From Streptomyces actinomycinicus (GTDB taxonomy: Bacteria > Actinomycetota > Actinomycetes > Streptomycetales > Streptomycetaceae): a stretch of 64,000 bases of DNA. The notes beneath the pieces are model-generated. The model was given only the letters and a program-made list of their open reading frames with translations. It ran no database searches and was not told the origin of the DNA. Both the position numbers and the translations under genes were made by a program. The DNA lies in assembly GCF_016741775.1 (NCBI RefSeq), contig NZ_JAERRK010000005.1, positions 62,001-126,000 of the forward strand, in the 5' to 3' direction. Position 1 is the stretch's first letter. Every line of letters begins with the position of its first letter. Of this stretch, positions 40,893 to 49,421 are shown in pieces.

Positions 40893-42812
40893 TCAGCGGC
40901 GTCCCGGTGCGGCCAGCCGGTGCAGTCTCAGGGCCAGTTGGATCTCCAGGGCCCGGGCGGGGGTCTGCCAGTCCTCGCCGAGCAGCCGGCCCACGCGCTC
41001 CAGCCGCTGCGCCACCGTGTTCACATGGACGTGCAGCGCGTCCTTGGTGCGGGCCGGGCTCATCCCGCCGGCGAAGTACGCCTCCAGGGTCTGCAGCAGT
41101 TCGGTCCCGCGCCGCTCGTCGTAGGCCACCACGGGCCCGATGGTGCGGTCGACGAAGCCGGCGATGTCCCGTTCGCCCGCGAGGAGCAGGCCGAGGAAGC
41201 CGAAGTCCTCGGCCGCCGCTCCGTCCCCGGTCCGGCCCAGCAGGTGCAGGGCGTCCAGGCAGCGGCGGCCCTCGGCGTAGCCGGCCGTCACGGCCCCGGG
41301 GTCCGCGGCGAGGTCGGTCACGGGGGCGGAGGCGCCGACCGTGACGGGCTGGTGGACGGCCGTGCCGAGGTGGCGGGCAGTGCGGCGGGCCACCCCCGTG
41401 GCGGTGTCGCCGGCGGCCAGGGGCAGCAGCAGGACGGTGCCGCCGTCGCGGGCCGCGGCCAGGCCCTGCCGCGTGGCCGCGAGGTGCGACGCGGCGGCCC
41501 AGAGCCGGCGGCGGGCCGCGGCCTCCTCGTCGGCGTCGGCGGCCGGGCCGTCGAGGCGGGCGGCGAGTACGACATGGGTGGCGTCGAGGTCCGCGTGCAG
41601 GCGGGCGGCGCGTTCGCGCAGCAGCCGCGGGTCGCGGTCACGGGCGTCCAGGAGGTCGTCCAACAGCTCGCCGCGCACGCGCTGTTCGGCCTCGGCGGCG
41701 GAGCGGCGGGCGAGCAGCAGCAGTGAGGTGACCATCGCGGCGCGCTCCAGGGTGCGCTGGTCGACCGGGTCCAGGCCGGGCTGGCCGTGCAGCACCAGCG
41801 CGCCGAGGAGTTCGCCGCCCGCGGCCACCGCGGCGATCCAGTCGCCGCCGTGCAGGACGGCGTGGCCCTCGGCGCGGGACGCCTCCAGGGCCTCGGCCGG
41901 GGCGGCGGCGGCCTCGGTGAAGCGGACGGTTCCGGCGAGGACCTGGGAGACGGCGGCGGCCACGTCGTGCACACCGCCGCCGCGCAGGACCAGTTCGGCG
42001 AGGCGGTCGTGGACGTCGGAGGCCCGTTCGATGACCGCGCTGCGGTCCCGGATGATCTCGTTGGCACGCTCCAGGCCGGCCAGCGCCGAGCGGGTCTCGG
42101 TGAGCAGGTTGGCGGTGTCGATGGCGGCCGCGGCGAGCGCGGCGAAGGAACCGAGCAGGGCGATCTGTGCGCGCTCGAAGACGCGGGCCCGGCGGTCCGC
42201 CGCGAAGAGGACGCCGATCACGTGCGGGCCGAGCATCAGTGGCACGCCGAGGATGGCGACCAGGCCCTCGTCGCGGACACCGGCGTCGATGGTGAGGGTG
42301 TGCTGGAACCGGTCGTCCTGGAAGTAGTCGTCGGTGACGTACGGCCGCGCGGTCTGGGCGACGAGTCCGCCCAGCCCCTCCCCCATGCCGAGGCGCAGCT
42401 GCTGGAAGCGAGCGGCGACGGAGCCCTCGGTGACCCGCATGTAGGTGTCGCCGCGCTCCGGGTCGTTGAGGCTGAGGTAGGCGACGTCCGTGCCGAGCAG
42501 GGAGCGGGCGCGCTGCACGATCGCCTGCAGGACGGCGTCGAGGTCGCGGAGTCCGGCGAGGTCGTGGGCCGTCTCGAAGAGCGCCGACAGCTCCGCCTCG
42601 CGCCGTCGGCGGCCCTCCAGCTCCGCTCGGACGCGCAGGGCGAGGACCCTGGCCTCCTCCAGCGCGGCGATCCGGCCGGCCGGCTCGCCCTCGGCGCGGG
42701 CGAGCAGCACGGGCTGCTCGTAGGCCTCCACGGAGGCATCGCGGGCCAGCAGGCCGAGGTACGGGGCCTCGGCGCTGCCGCTGGGTGCCGGCTGCAGGTG
42801 ATCGCGGGACAT
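40893..42812 (-). CDS. PucR-family transcriptional regulator with GAF domain
   Basis: 639 residues: an N-terminal helical part, a GAF sensor domain (about 90-240, with LGTDVAYLSLND and VAILGVPLMLGPHVIGVLFAADR), a central region, and a C-terminal PucR helix-turn-helix with HVNTVAQRLERVGRLLGED (about 600). PucR proteins usually control catabolic genes in response to a metabolite. ATG 42812 is chosen; the upstream extension of the frame is low-complexity. It is convergent with the MHS transporter and followed upstream by the dehydrogenase gene on the same strand, so these are probable targets. Confidence 0.88.
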   Translation of the reverse strand: MSRDHLQPAPSGSAEAPYLGLLARDASVEAYEQPVLLARAEGEPAGRIAALEEARVLALRVRAELEGRRRREAELSALFETAHDLAGLRDLDAVLQAIVQRARSLLGTDVAYLSLNDPERGDTYMRVTEGSVAARFQQLRLGMGEGLGGLVAQTARPYVTDDYFQDDRFQHTLTIDAGVRDEGLVAILGVPLMLGPHVIGVLFAADRRARVFERAQIALLGSFAALAAAAIDTANLLTETRSALAGLERANEIIRDRSAVIERASDVHDRLAELVLRGGGVHDVAAAVSQVLAGTVRFTEAAAAPAEALEASRAEGHAVLHGGDWIAAVAAGGELLGALVLHGQPGLDPVDQRTLERAAMVTSLLLLARRSAAEAEQRVRGELLDDLLDARDRDPRLLRERAARLHADLDATHVVLAARLDGPAADADEEAAARRRLWAAASHLAATRQGLAAARDGGTVLLLPLAAGDTATGVARRTARHLGTAVHQPVTVGASAPVTDLAADPGAVTAGYAEGRRCLDALHLLGRTGDGAAAEDFGFLGLLLAGERDIAGFVDRTIGPVVAYDERRGTELLQTLEAYFAGGMSPARTKDALHVHVNTVAQRLERVGRLLGEDWQTPARALEIQLALRLHRLAAPGRR

Positions 42813-42888
42813 GGTCACAGGATTCCGTATCGGCCGCCCGGCACGGCAGGCCTGTGGAAAACTCCCGGTGCCGGGGCCGCCGGGCCGG

Positions 42889-43704
42889 TCAGTGGGCCGT
42901 CCACCCGCCGTCCAGGACGAGCGAGGTGCCGGTGACGAAGGACGCCTGCGGGCTGCACAGGTAGGCCACGGCCTCGGCGACCTCCTCGGGTTCAATGAGC
43001 CGCTGCAGCGCGCTGTCCTTGAGCAGGACCTCGGACAGGACGCGCTCCTCGGGAATGCCGTGGGCCCGTGCCTGGTCGGCGATCTGCTTCTCGACCAGTG
43101 GGGTGCGCACGTAGGCGGGGTTCACACAGTTGGAGGTGACTCCATGGGCGGCGCCTTCCAGGGCGGCCGTCTTGGAGAGGCCTTCGAGGCCATGTTTGGC
43201 GGCCACATAGGCGGACTTGAAGGCCGAGGCTCGAAGACCATGGACGGAGGACACGTTGACGATCCGGCCCCAGCCTTGGGCGTACATGTGCGGGAGGGCA
43301 CCGCGGATGAGGCGGAACGGCGCCTCCAGCATCACGGTCAGCACCGTGCGGAACACCTCGGGCGGAAACTCCTCGATGGGCCGCACGAGTTGCAGTCCGG
43401 CGTTGTTGACCAGCACATCGGTGCCGGCGGCGGCGCCTTCGGCGGCGTCCAGGTCGGTGAGGTCCACGACCTGCGGTACGACGGTGCCGGTAAGGCGGCC
43501 GGTCCGCTCCGCCTGCTGGACCAGCTCGGCCAGACCGGCCGCGTCCCGGTCGACCGCGCGCACCTCGGCGCCGGCGGCGGCCAGCCGCAGCGCGCAGGCG
43601 CGGCCGATACCGCCGGCGGCCCCGGTGACGAGAGCGGTGCGGCCTTCGAGGTCGAGGGCGGGGGGCCGGGGACCGGGGCCGGACAGGGGGGTGGGCGAGG
43701 TCAT
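42889..43704 (-). CDS. 3-hydroxybutyrate dehydrogenase (SDR family)
   Basis: 271 residues, short-chain dehydrogenase. NAD motif TGAAGGIGRA (about 28-37), NNAG, active-site Ser in NVSSVHG and YVAAK. The segments AFKSAYVAAKHGLEGL and NPAYVRTPLVEKQI are typical of D-3-hydroxybutyrate dehydrogenases, which oxidise 3-hydroxybutyrate to acetoacetate with NAD+. It lies 76 bases upstream of the PucR gene on the same strand, in a likely carboxylate-use locus with the MHS transporter. Confidence 0.88.
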   Translation of the reverse strand: MTSPTPLSGPGPRPPALDLEGRTALVTGAAGGIGRACALRLAAAGAEVRAVDRDAAGLAELVQQAERTGRLTGTVVPQVVDLTDLDAAEGAAAGTDVLVNNAGLQLVRPIEEFPPEVFRTVLTVMLEAPFRLIRGALPHMYAQGWGRIVNVSSVHGLRASAFKSAYVAAKHGLEGLSKTAALEGAAHGVTSNCVNPAYVRTPLVEKQIADQARAHGIPEERVLSEVLLKDSALQRLIEPEEVAEAVAYLCSPQASFVTGTSLVLDGGWTAH

Positions 43705-43759
43705 GTGCCGACCCTAGGCGGGGACCCCACGGTCACCACATGTGGTCCGCACCCATACT

Positions 43760-44239
43760 TCAGCCGACCGACGTAGCGTCAAACCATGTGGGTGCGTCAG
43801 ACATGGCTTGCTTGATCCGGAAGAGCCCGAACTCATGCAGTTCCGGCAGGGCGTCCACCTCGAACCAGCCGACCTCCAGCGACTCGTCGTCGTTGACCCG
43901 TGCCTCGCCGCCCACGGCCCGGCAGCGGATGGTGATGTCCATGTACTGGCAGATGTCACCGTTGGGATAGGCGAACTGTTCCAGCGCCTGGACGAGCACG
44001 ATCCGCTCGGGCACGCAGTGCACCGCCGTCTCCTCGAAGACCTCCCGCACGGCGCAGGCCGCGGGCTGCTCGCCCGGGTCCGGGATGCCGCCGATCACCG
44101 ACCACTTGCGCGTGTCGGCCCGCCGGCCGAGCAGCACCCGGCCCTCGTCGTCGAAGACGATCGCGGTGACCCCGGGGAGCCAGAGCAACTGCTGCCCGGC
44201 GGATGCCCGGAGCGTGCGGATGTATTCGGGAGTAGCCAT
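43760..44239 (-). CDS. NUDIX hydrolase
   Basis: About 159 residues. The Nudix box is complete as GGIPDPGEQPAACAVREVFEETAV (shown here in part: G-x5-E-x7-REVFEET), binding Mg2+ for hydrolysis of a nucleoside diphosphate derivative. ATG 44239 is used; GTG 44245 is two codons earlier. The substrate is not predictable; the TRKWSVIGG strand resembles (deoxy)nucleotide clean-up enzymes. Housekeeping context. Confidence 0.88.
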   Translation of the reverse strand: MATPEYIRTLRASAGQQLLWLPGVTAIVFDDEGRVLLGRRADTRKWSVIGGIPDPGEQPAACAVREVFEETAVHCVPERIVLVQALEQFAYPNGDICQYMDITIRCRAVGGEARVNDDESLEVGWFEVDALPELHEFGLFRIKQAMSDAPTWFDATSVG

Positions 44240-44307
44240 GTTCACGACCCTAACGGGCCGCTCCGCCGCCCACCGGCGCGTTCAGAAGTCGTACCGGGGT
44301 CGTACGG

Positions 44308-45918
44308 CTACGCGTCACCGGCGCGCCGGGCGCGCAGGCCCGACCCGATCGCCCAGCCGATCCCGCCCGCGGCGACCAGCACCAGGGCGACCTCCGGGAG
44401 GATGCCCAGCTCGGTCGCGGGGGTCTCGGACGTGCGCAGCGGCACCTTCTGGACCAGGTACGCGGGGACGAACATGCCCGTCTTCTGGGTGATCCGGCCG
44501 TCCGGCATGATGACCGCGCTGACACCGCTGGTCACCGGCACGGTCACGGTCCGGCTGTGCTCGACCGCGCGGATACGGGACATGGCGAGCTGCTGGTAGG
44601 TCATCTCGCTGCGGTCGAAGGTGGCGTTGTTGCTCGGCACGGAGATCATCTGCGCGCCGTGCGTCACCGTGTCCCGTACGGCCCAGTCGAAAGCGGCCTC
44701 GTAGCAGGTGGCCAGCCCCACCTTCGCACCGCCGATGTCGAACACGCCCGGCTTGCCGCCCCGGTCGAAGTCCTGGCGGGCCATGTCGGTCCAGTTCTTG
44801 TTGATCGCGCCGACGAGCGAGCGGAGCGGGAGGTACTCGCCGAAGGGCTGGATCTGCCGCTTGTCGTAGGTCTGCGTCGGACCCTTGGCCGGGTCCCACA
44901 GGATCTGCTCGTTGAACAGCTCGTCGTCCCGCTCGACCACACTGCCGACGGACACGGGCACGCCTATGTCCTCGGCCGCCTGCTCGATGACGGCGGCGGC
45001 GTCGGGGTAGGCGAAGGGGTCGATGTCGGAGGAGTTCTCCGGCCACAGGACGTAGTCGGGCTTGGCGGCCTTGCCCGCCCTGACGTCGGCGGCGAGCTTG
45101 TGCGTCTCGCGCGCGTGGTAGTCGAGCACGGCCCGCCGCTGGGCGTTGAACTCCAGCCCGGCACGCGGCACGTTGCCCTGGATGAGCGCGACGGTCGCGG
45201 TGCCTGTCTCCGCCTTGTCGCTCACCAGCGCGCGGGCCGCGACGGCGCCCGCCACCGGTACGGCGACGCTCAGCAGCGCGGCGGTCGCGGCGGCCCGCCG
45301 CACGGTCCGGGTCCGGCGCCGCTCGGCGACCAGCCGGCCCGCCTCGAAGAGGCCGAAACCGCACAGGACGACCGCGAAGCCGAGGACGGGGGTGCCGCCG
45401 ACCGCGGCGAGCGGCAGGAAGACGCCGTCCGCCTGGCCGAACGCGATCTTGCCCCAGGGGAAACCGCTGAAGGGCACGCGCGCGCGTACCGCTTCGCCCG
45501 CCGTCCACAGAGCGGCGGCCCACACCGGCCAGGCGGGCAGCTTGGAGACCGCGGCCACGCCCACGCCGACCAGGGCGACGAACACCGCCTCGATGGCGAC
45601 CAGGGCCACCCAGGGCAGGGGCCCGACCTCCACGCTCGTCCACACCAGCAGCGGCAGCAGGAAGCCCAGCCCGAAGAGGTAGCCGAGGCCGAGGGCGGCC
45701 TTCCAGCTCCGGCCGCGCAGCACCCAGGCGAAGCCGGCGAAGGCGGGCAGGGCCAGCCACCACAGGGTGCGCGGCGGGAAGCTGACGTAGAGCAGCACGC
45801 CGCAGAGCGCGGACGCGGCGGCCGGGACCAGGCGGAGCAGCCGCCCGCCGCGCGCGCCGGGGGCGGGCTGCGGCTGGAGCTGGTCCGGCTGGTCCACGGA
45901 AGTTGCGGTGACGGTCAC
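44308..45918 (-). CDS. lnt: Apolipoprotein N-acyltransferase
   Basis: 536 residues: N-terminal membrane region of about six helices (FPPRTLWWLALPAFAGFAWVL and on), then a nitrilase-like domain with catalytic Glu in VLWPENSSD, Lys in YDKRQIQPFGEYLPLR and Cys in ATCYEAAFDW, and a last C-terminal helix. It moves a fatty acyl chain to the N-terminal Cys of lipoproteins at the outer face of the membrane. The reading frame extends far upstream (to 47424) without family sequence; GTG 45918 starts just before the first helix. Separate from the biosynthetic cluster. Confidence 0.9.
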   Translation of the reverse strand: MTVTATSVDQPDQLQPQPAPGARGGRLLRLVPAAASALCGVLLYVSFPPRTLWWLALPAFAGFAWVLRGRSWKAALGLGYLFGLGFLLPLLVWTSVEVGPLPWVALVAIEAVFVALVGVGVAAVSKLPAWPVWAAALWTAGEAVRARVPFSGFPWGKIAFGQADGVFLPLAAVGGTPVLGFAVVLCGFGLFEAGRLVAERRRTRTVRRAAATAALLSVAVPVAGAVAARALVSDKAETGTATVALIQGNVPRAGLEFNAQRRAVLDYHARETHKLAADVRAGKAAKPDYVLWPENSSDIDPFAYPDAAAVIEQAAEDIGVPVSVGSVVERDDELFNEQILWDPAKGPTQTYDKRQIQPFGEYLPLRSLVGAINKNWTDMARQDFDRGGKPGVFDIGGAKVGLATCYEAAFDWAVRDTVTHGAQMISVPSNNATFDRSEMTYQQLAMSRIRAVEHSRTVTVPVTSGVSAVIMPDGRITQKTGMFVPAYLVQKVPLRTSETPATELGILPEVALVLVAAGGIGWAIGSGLRARRAGDA

Positions 45919-46299
45919 CCGGGTGAGTGTACGGCGGCCGGCGTCACCGCCGACAGTGCGGTCCGGCGGCGGAGCACCGGCAGTTGTCGCTGGTGGGCGC
46001 CGCTTCGCCCGCCCCGGCGGTACGTCGCCTCCGCCCGCCGGTTCCTGCCGGGCGCGCCACCGGGGTCCGGCCGGGGCAGCGGTGTTCCTGCCCGGCTCGT
46101 CCCCAAACCGGTCAGCAGCCGTTACGGTGTGCCCAGCCTCGGCAGCGCGGCCGGTCCCGGCGCGCGGCCGTGGGCTGCCACAGGTCGGGGGACCGGGTAC
46201 GAGGGGCGGCGGGTGGGGTCGACGGGGACGGGGTCCGCGACCGGTACGTACGGTGCGGACGCCCACAACACGCGAAGAAACGTTTCCGACGGGACGGGC
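45919..46299. other. Divergent intergenic region, no gene seen
   Basis: 381 bases between lnt (minus) and the Wzy-like gene (plus). Frames here are GC-rich shadows. I see no clear regulatory motif. Confidence 0.4.
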
Positions 46300-47274
46300 A
46301 TGATCCTGTTGGGGGCTTGCGCCGGGTGGTCGCTGATCACCGCGGCGGCTCACGACGGACGGCCCGAGGGCATGCTGCTGGCAGTGCTCGCGGCGGCGGC
46401 CGGCTATGCCGCGGGCCGGGTCTCCGGTGCCCTGCTGCCGGTGGCCGCGCCCGGCATCGGTGCGGCGGCCGGGCTCGCGCTGGTCGTGGCGCTGCCCGGG
46501 CTCTCCCCCGGCCCCTGGTACACCGCCACGCTCGGACACGCCGGTGCCACGGCCGCGCTGCTGGTGCTGGCCACGGGAGCCGCCTGCTGTGCCGCCTGGG
46601 CGACGACCGCCCCGGCGCTGCGACTCGGCCTGCGAGCGCTGGCGTGCGTGATCGTGGCCGCCGGGGCCGTGGTGGGGGCGGCGGCAGGCTGCGTGGCCGG
46701 CGCGGCGGTGCTGCTGTGTTCGTTCGCCGCAGGCCCGGCGCGCCGCCGGGGCGCCTGGCTGGCAGGCCTGGCGGCGACGGCGGCCCTGGTGGCGGGGACG
46801 GTCTGGGCGGTCGCCGCAAAGGCCCTGCCGGCCGGCGTCGCCGAGCCGCTCGAGGACCGGTTCACCCCGCATCGCGTACAGCTGTGGCAGGACGCGCTGC
46901 GGCTGGCGGGCCGCAACGGCGGTCTGGGAGTCGGCCCCGGCAGGTTCGCCGAGCCGGACCGGACCGGTGCGCGCACGCTGCTGTCCGACGGCACACCGCA
47001 CTCGGCACCGCTGCAGCAGGCAGCCGAGCAGGGCCTGGTCGGCGTGCTCCTGCTGGTCGCCGTGTTCTGCTGGGTCCTGTACGCACTGTGGCGCACCCCG
47101 CGCTCCACGCCAGTCGCCCTCACCACCGGCGCGGCCCTGACGGCGCTGGCCGCTCTCGCCTCGGTGGGCAACGCCCTGAGCTTCACGACGGTGACGGCCG
47201 GCGCGGGGCTGCTGGCCGGCTGGGCCACCGCCCGGCCGTGGACGGGTGACACGGCGACGACACCGGCCCCGTGA
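46300..47274 (+). CDS. O-antigen ligase/Wzy_C-like membrane protein
   Basis: About 324 residues, mostly hydrophobic (roughly 9 helices), with one outer loop reading RFTPHRVQLWQDALRLAGRNG, GLGVGPGRFAEPD and HSAPLQQAAEQGLVG. This loop pattern (RxxxWxxAL, GxGPG, HNxxLQ) is that of the Wzy_C/O-antigen-ligase family, which transfers or polymerises surface glycans. It is shorter than typical ligases (about 400), so it may be a divergent member with helices missing at the N-terminus. ATG 46300 is used; RBS not strong. Confidence 0.65.
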   Translation: MILLGACAGWSLITAAAHDGRPEGMLLAVLAAAAGYAAGRVSGALLPVAAPGIGAAAGLALVVALPGLSPGPWYTATLGHAGATAALLVLATGAACCAAWATTAPALRLGLRALACVIVAAGAVVGAAAGCVAGAAVLLCSFAAGPARRRGAWLAGLAATAALVAGTVWAVAAKALPAGVAEPLEDRFTPHRVQLWQDALRLAGRNGGLGVGPGRFAEPDRTGARTLLSDGTPHSAPLQQAAEQGLVGVLLLVAVFCWVLYALWRTPRSTPVALTTGAALTALAALASVGNALSFTTVTAGAGLLAGWATARPWTGDTATTPAP

Positions 47275-47610
47275 GCGAGGCCCGGGCGCGGGCCGTCGGC
47301 ACAGATCATCTACGGCTGAGCAGCTACGGCACAGGCCCCCGACGGAGACGCGTGCGGGACAGGGCCACGGCAGCACGGGGCTGAGCAGGGGGACGCTATG
47401 CCACGGCGCTGAGACGGCGGGCACTACGGCACGGGGCCGAGCGGGCGGGCGCTACGGCATGCGGCCGAGCGGGCGGGCACGACGGCACAGGCCCGAGCAG
47501 GCGGGCGCTACGGCACGGGGCTGACGGGGCCGAGCGGGCTGACGCTGCAGCGCCGGGCTGAGTGCGCCCCGGTGTCCGGCGACTGGCTCGGGGGCGGCGG
47601 ACGCGCCGGT
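47275..47610. other. Non-coding interval carrying tandem repeats
   Basis: 336 bases between convergent genes. Largely filled by the 28-bp repeats described next; no gene. Confidence 0.6.
47380..47519. repeat. Five 28-bp tandem repeats
   Basis: Units start at 47380, 47408, 47436, 47464 and 47492, each like GCCGAGCGGGCGGGCGCTAC followed by GGCACGGG, 70-90% identical. They lie between two convergent genes. There are no spacers, so this is not a CRISPR array. Confidence 0.8.
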
Positions 47611-48168
47611 TCAGCCGGCCGTTCCCGGCCTGATCGTCCGCAGGCGGTCCCTGATGACCCGTACCGCCGACTCGGCGTTGTCCACGGTGATCGTGAACGT
47701 GTGGCCGTCCCACAGCCGCAGCACGATGCCCTCACCACGGCGTACAACGACCGCCGTGCCCTTCTCGGGGCGCCAGCGGTAACCCCAGCCGCCCCAGTTA
47801 CGGGGCGTGACGTGGGCCGTGAAATCGGCGCCGGCCACGTTCGAGAGCGGGATGCGGCGGCGCGGCAGGCCGATGTGCCCGCAGCGCACTTCGACGCACT
47901 CCTTGTCGAGCCTGAGGTCGACGTGCACGAAGGCGAGGGTGCCGAAGAGGACCAGCAGGCCGGCCGCGATGCAGCCCACGACGGACATCACCAGCGGGGC
48001 GACGCCCGAGGTCCAGGCCGAGTCGACGGCCAGCTCGATGCCGAGCGCCATGCAGGCGGCCCCGACCAGCGCGAGCAGCCACTGGACCCGGTTGGTGGCG
48101 CGTCCCGTCCAGACGTCCGGATCCGGTGCGGCGTCGGGGTCGGGGGCGAGGTCGGGGTGGTCCCTCAT
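47611..48168 (-). CDS. PH-domain membrane protein
   Basis: 185 residues: an acidic N-terminus with DPD repeats, two transmembrane helices (WLLALVGAACMALGIELAV and a second at about 60-80), then a small beta domain (RRRIPLSNVAGADF, GYRWRPEKGTAVVV, GIVLRLWDGHTFTITV) of the bacterial PH type common in actinobacteria. No enzymatic motif. ATG 48168; the longer frame to 48273 includes repeat DNA and is unlikely. Function unknown. Confidence 0.75.
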   Translation of the reverse strand: MRDHPDLAPDPDAAPDPDVWTGRATNRVQWLLALVGAACMALGIELAVDSAWTSGVAPLVMSVVGCIAAGLLVLFGTLAFVHVDLRLDKECVEVRCGHIGLPRRRIPLSNVAGADFTAHVTPRNWGGWGYRWRPEKGTAVVVRRGEGIVLRLWDGHTFTITVDNAESAVRVIRDRLRTIRPGTAG

Positions 48169-48239
48169 GTCTACGAGGTTACTCAGGTTTCGCTGCGCGG
48201 GTAGGGCGTGGCACACAGTGACTGGCCCGGGCGGAGCAC

Positions 48240-48500
48240 GGAGGACCGTACGGCCGGGACCGCTCGCCGACAAGGTCGGTCAGTGGGCCCGGGCGGGGCC
48301 GGGACCGCTCGCCGACGGGTCGGTCAGCGGCCGGGGCGGGGCCGGACCGATCGCCGCCGGTCAGTGCTTCAGGGCGCCGCCAGGACCGATCATCGCCGGT
48401 CGGTCAGTGGATCAGAGCGCGGCCGGGACCGATCATCGCCGGTCGGTCAGTGGATCAGAGCGCGGCCGGGACCGATCGTCGCCGGGCGGTCAGCGGACCG
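48240..48500. repeat. 43-bp tandem repeat array
   Basis: Units begin GGTCAGTGGATCAGAGCGCG and end ACCGATCATCGCCGGTC. The clearest copies are 48359-48401, 48402-48444 and 48445-48487 (the last two nearly identical); shorter, more diverged copies precede them to about 48240. It lies between the 5' end of the PH-domain gene and the 3' end of the racemase gene and fills most of the gene-free interval 48169-48578. Confidence 0.8.
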
Positions 48501-48578
48501 GGCGGGACGGGCCCGGGGTCGGGGATGCCCGGCACTGCGATGCGGGCCGGGAGCGCGGTCGGGGTTCTCCGCCGCCGC

Positions 48579-49364
48579 TCAGCGGACCGGGCTGGCGGTC
48601 TGCAGGAAGCGGCCCTCCGCATAGGTCAGCGCCGTGTCCGGCAGCTTCGCCTCGCGGCCGCTCAGCAGCACCGTGACGGACGTATCGGCGACGGCGGCCG
48701 GGGCCGGCTCCACTCCGATGCGGCGCAGGGCCTGGGCGGCCACCGCTCCGGCGGTGCCGTGCAGGACGAGGGGCGGGCGGCCGGGCCGCTGGACTGCGGC
48801 GCGAATGCGCTCGGCGACCAGCTCGTAGTTGGTGCAGCCCAGGACCACCGTGGTCACGTCGTCCGGGGTGCGCGCGGCGGCCGAGGCGATCGCGGCCTCG
48901 ATCGCCGTCTCGTCCGCGTGGTGCACCGCGTCCGCGAGACCGGGGCAGGCCACCTCGGTCACGGCGACGCCCCCGGCGAACTGATCGATCAGCCCGCGCT
49001 GGTAGGCGCTGCCCGTGGTGGCCGGGGTCGCCCAGATCGCGACGGGACCGCCGCCCGCGGCGGCCGGCTTGATCGCCGGAACGGTGCCGATGATCGGCAG
49101 ACCCGGCTCGAAGCGGGCGCGCATCGCCGGCAGGGAGTGCACGGAGGCGGTGTTGCACGCGACGATCAGGACATCGGGCTCGTGCGCGGCGGCGGCCTGC
49201 GCGACGGCGATGGCGCGCTCGGTGATGTCCTGCGGGGTACGCGGCCCCCAGGGCATTCCGTCCGGGTCCCAGGACAGCACGAGGTCCGCGTCGGGGCGCA
49301 GCCGGCGTACCGCGGCAGCGGCGGGAAGCAGGCCGATTCCGGAGTCCATGAGCGCGATCTTCAC
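48579..49364 (-). CDS. Aspartate/glutamate racemase family protein
   Basis: 261 residues. Both catalytic cysteines of the cofactor-independent racemases are present: VACNTASVHSL (about 71) and VLGCTNYEL (about 178), with an opening MDSGIG motif. The family interconverts D/L-glutamate or aspartate, or isomerises small dicarboxylates. It may be a second glutamate racemase or a relative of unknown substrate. GTG 49364 starts the domain directly. It is divergent from the glycosyltransferase gene. Confidence 0.82.
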   Translation of the reverse strand: MKIALMDSGIGLLPAAAAVRRLRPDADLVLSWDPDGMPWGPRTPQDITERAIAVAQAAAAHEPDVLIVACNTASVHSLPAMRARFEPGLPIIGTVPAIKPAAAGGGPVAIWATPATTGSAYQRGLIDQFAGGVAVTEVACPGLADAVHHADETAIEAAIASAAARTPDDVTTVVLGCTNYELVAERIRAAVQRPGRPPLVLHGTAGAVAAQALRRIGVEPAPAAVADTSVTVLLSGREAKLPDTALTYAEGRFLQTASPVR

Positions 49365-49421
49365 CCGGCCACGATAGACGATGCCCCCTCGGGGGCCGGT
49401 CGGGTGGGGCAGACTGCGGCC

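Noticed and set aside
45919-47424. Upstream extension of the lnt frame to over 1000 codons
   Set aside because: The extension is Arg/Pro-rich, overlaps the Wzy-like gene on the other strand and shows no family sequence; Lnt begins at GTG 45918.
47380-48500. Possible CRISPR arrays
   Set aside because: Repeats are directly adjacent tandem units with no unique spacers and no cas genes nearby.
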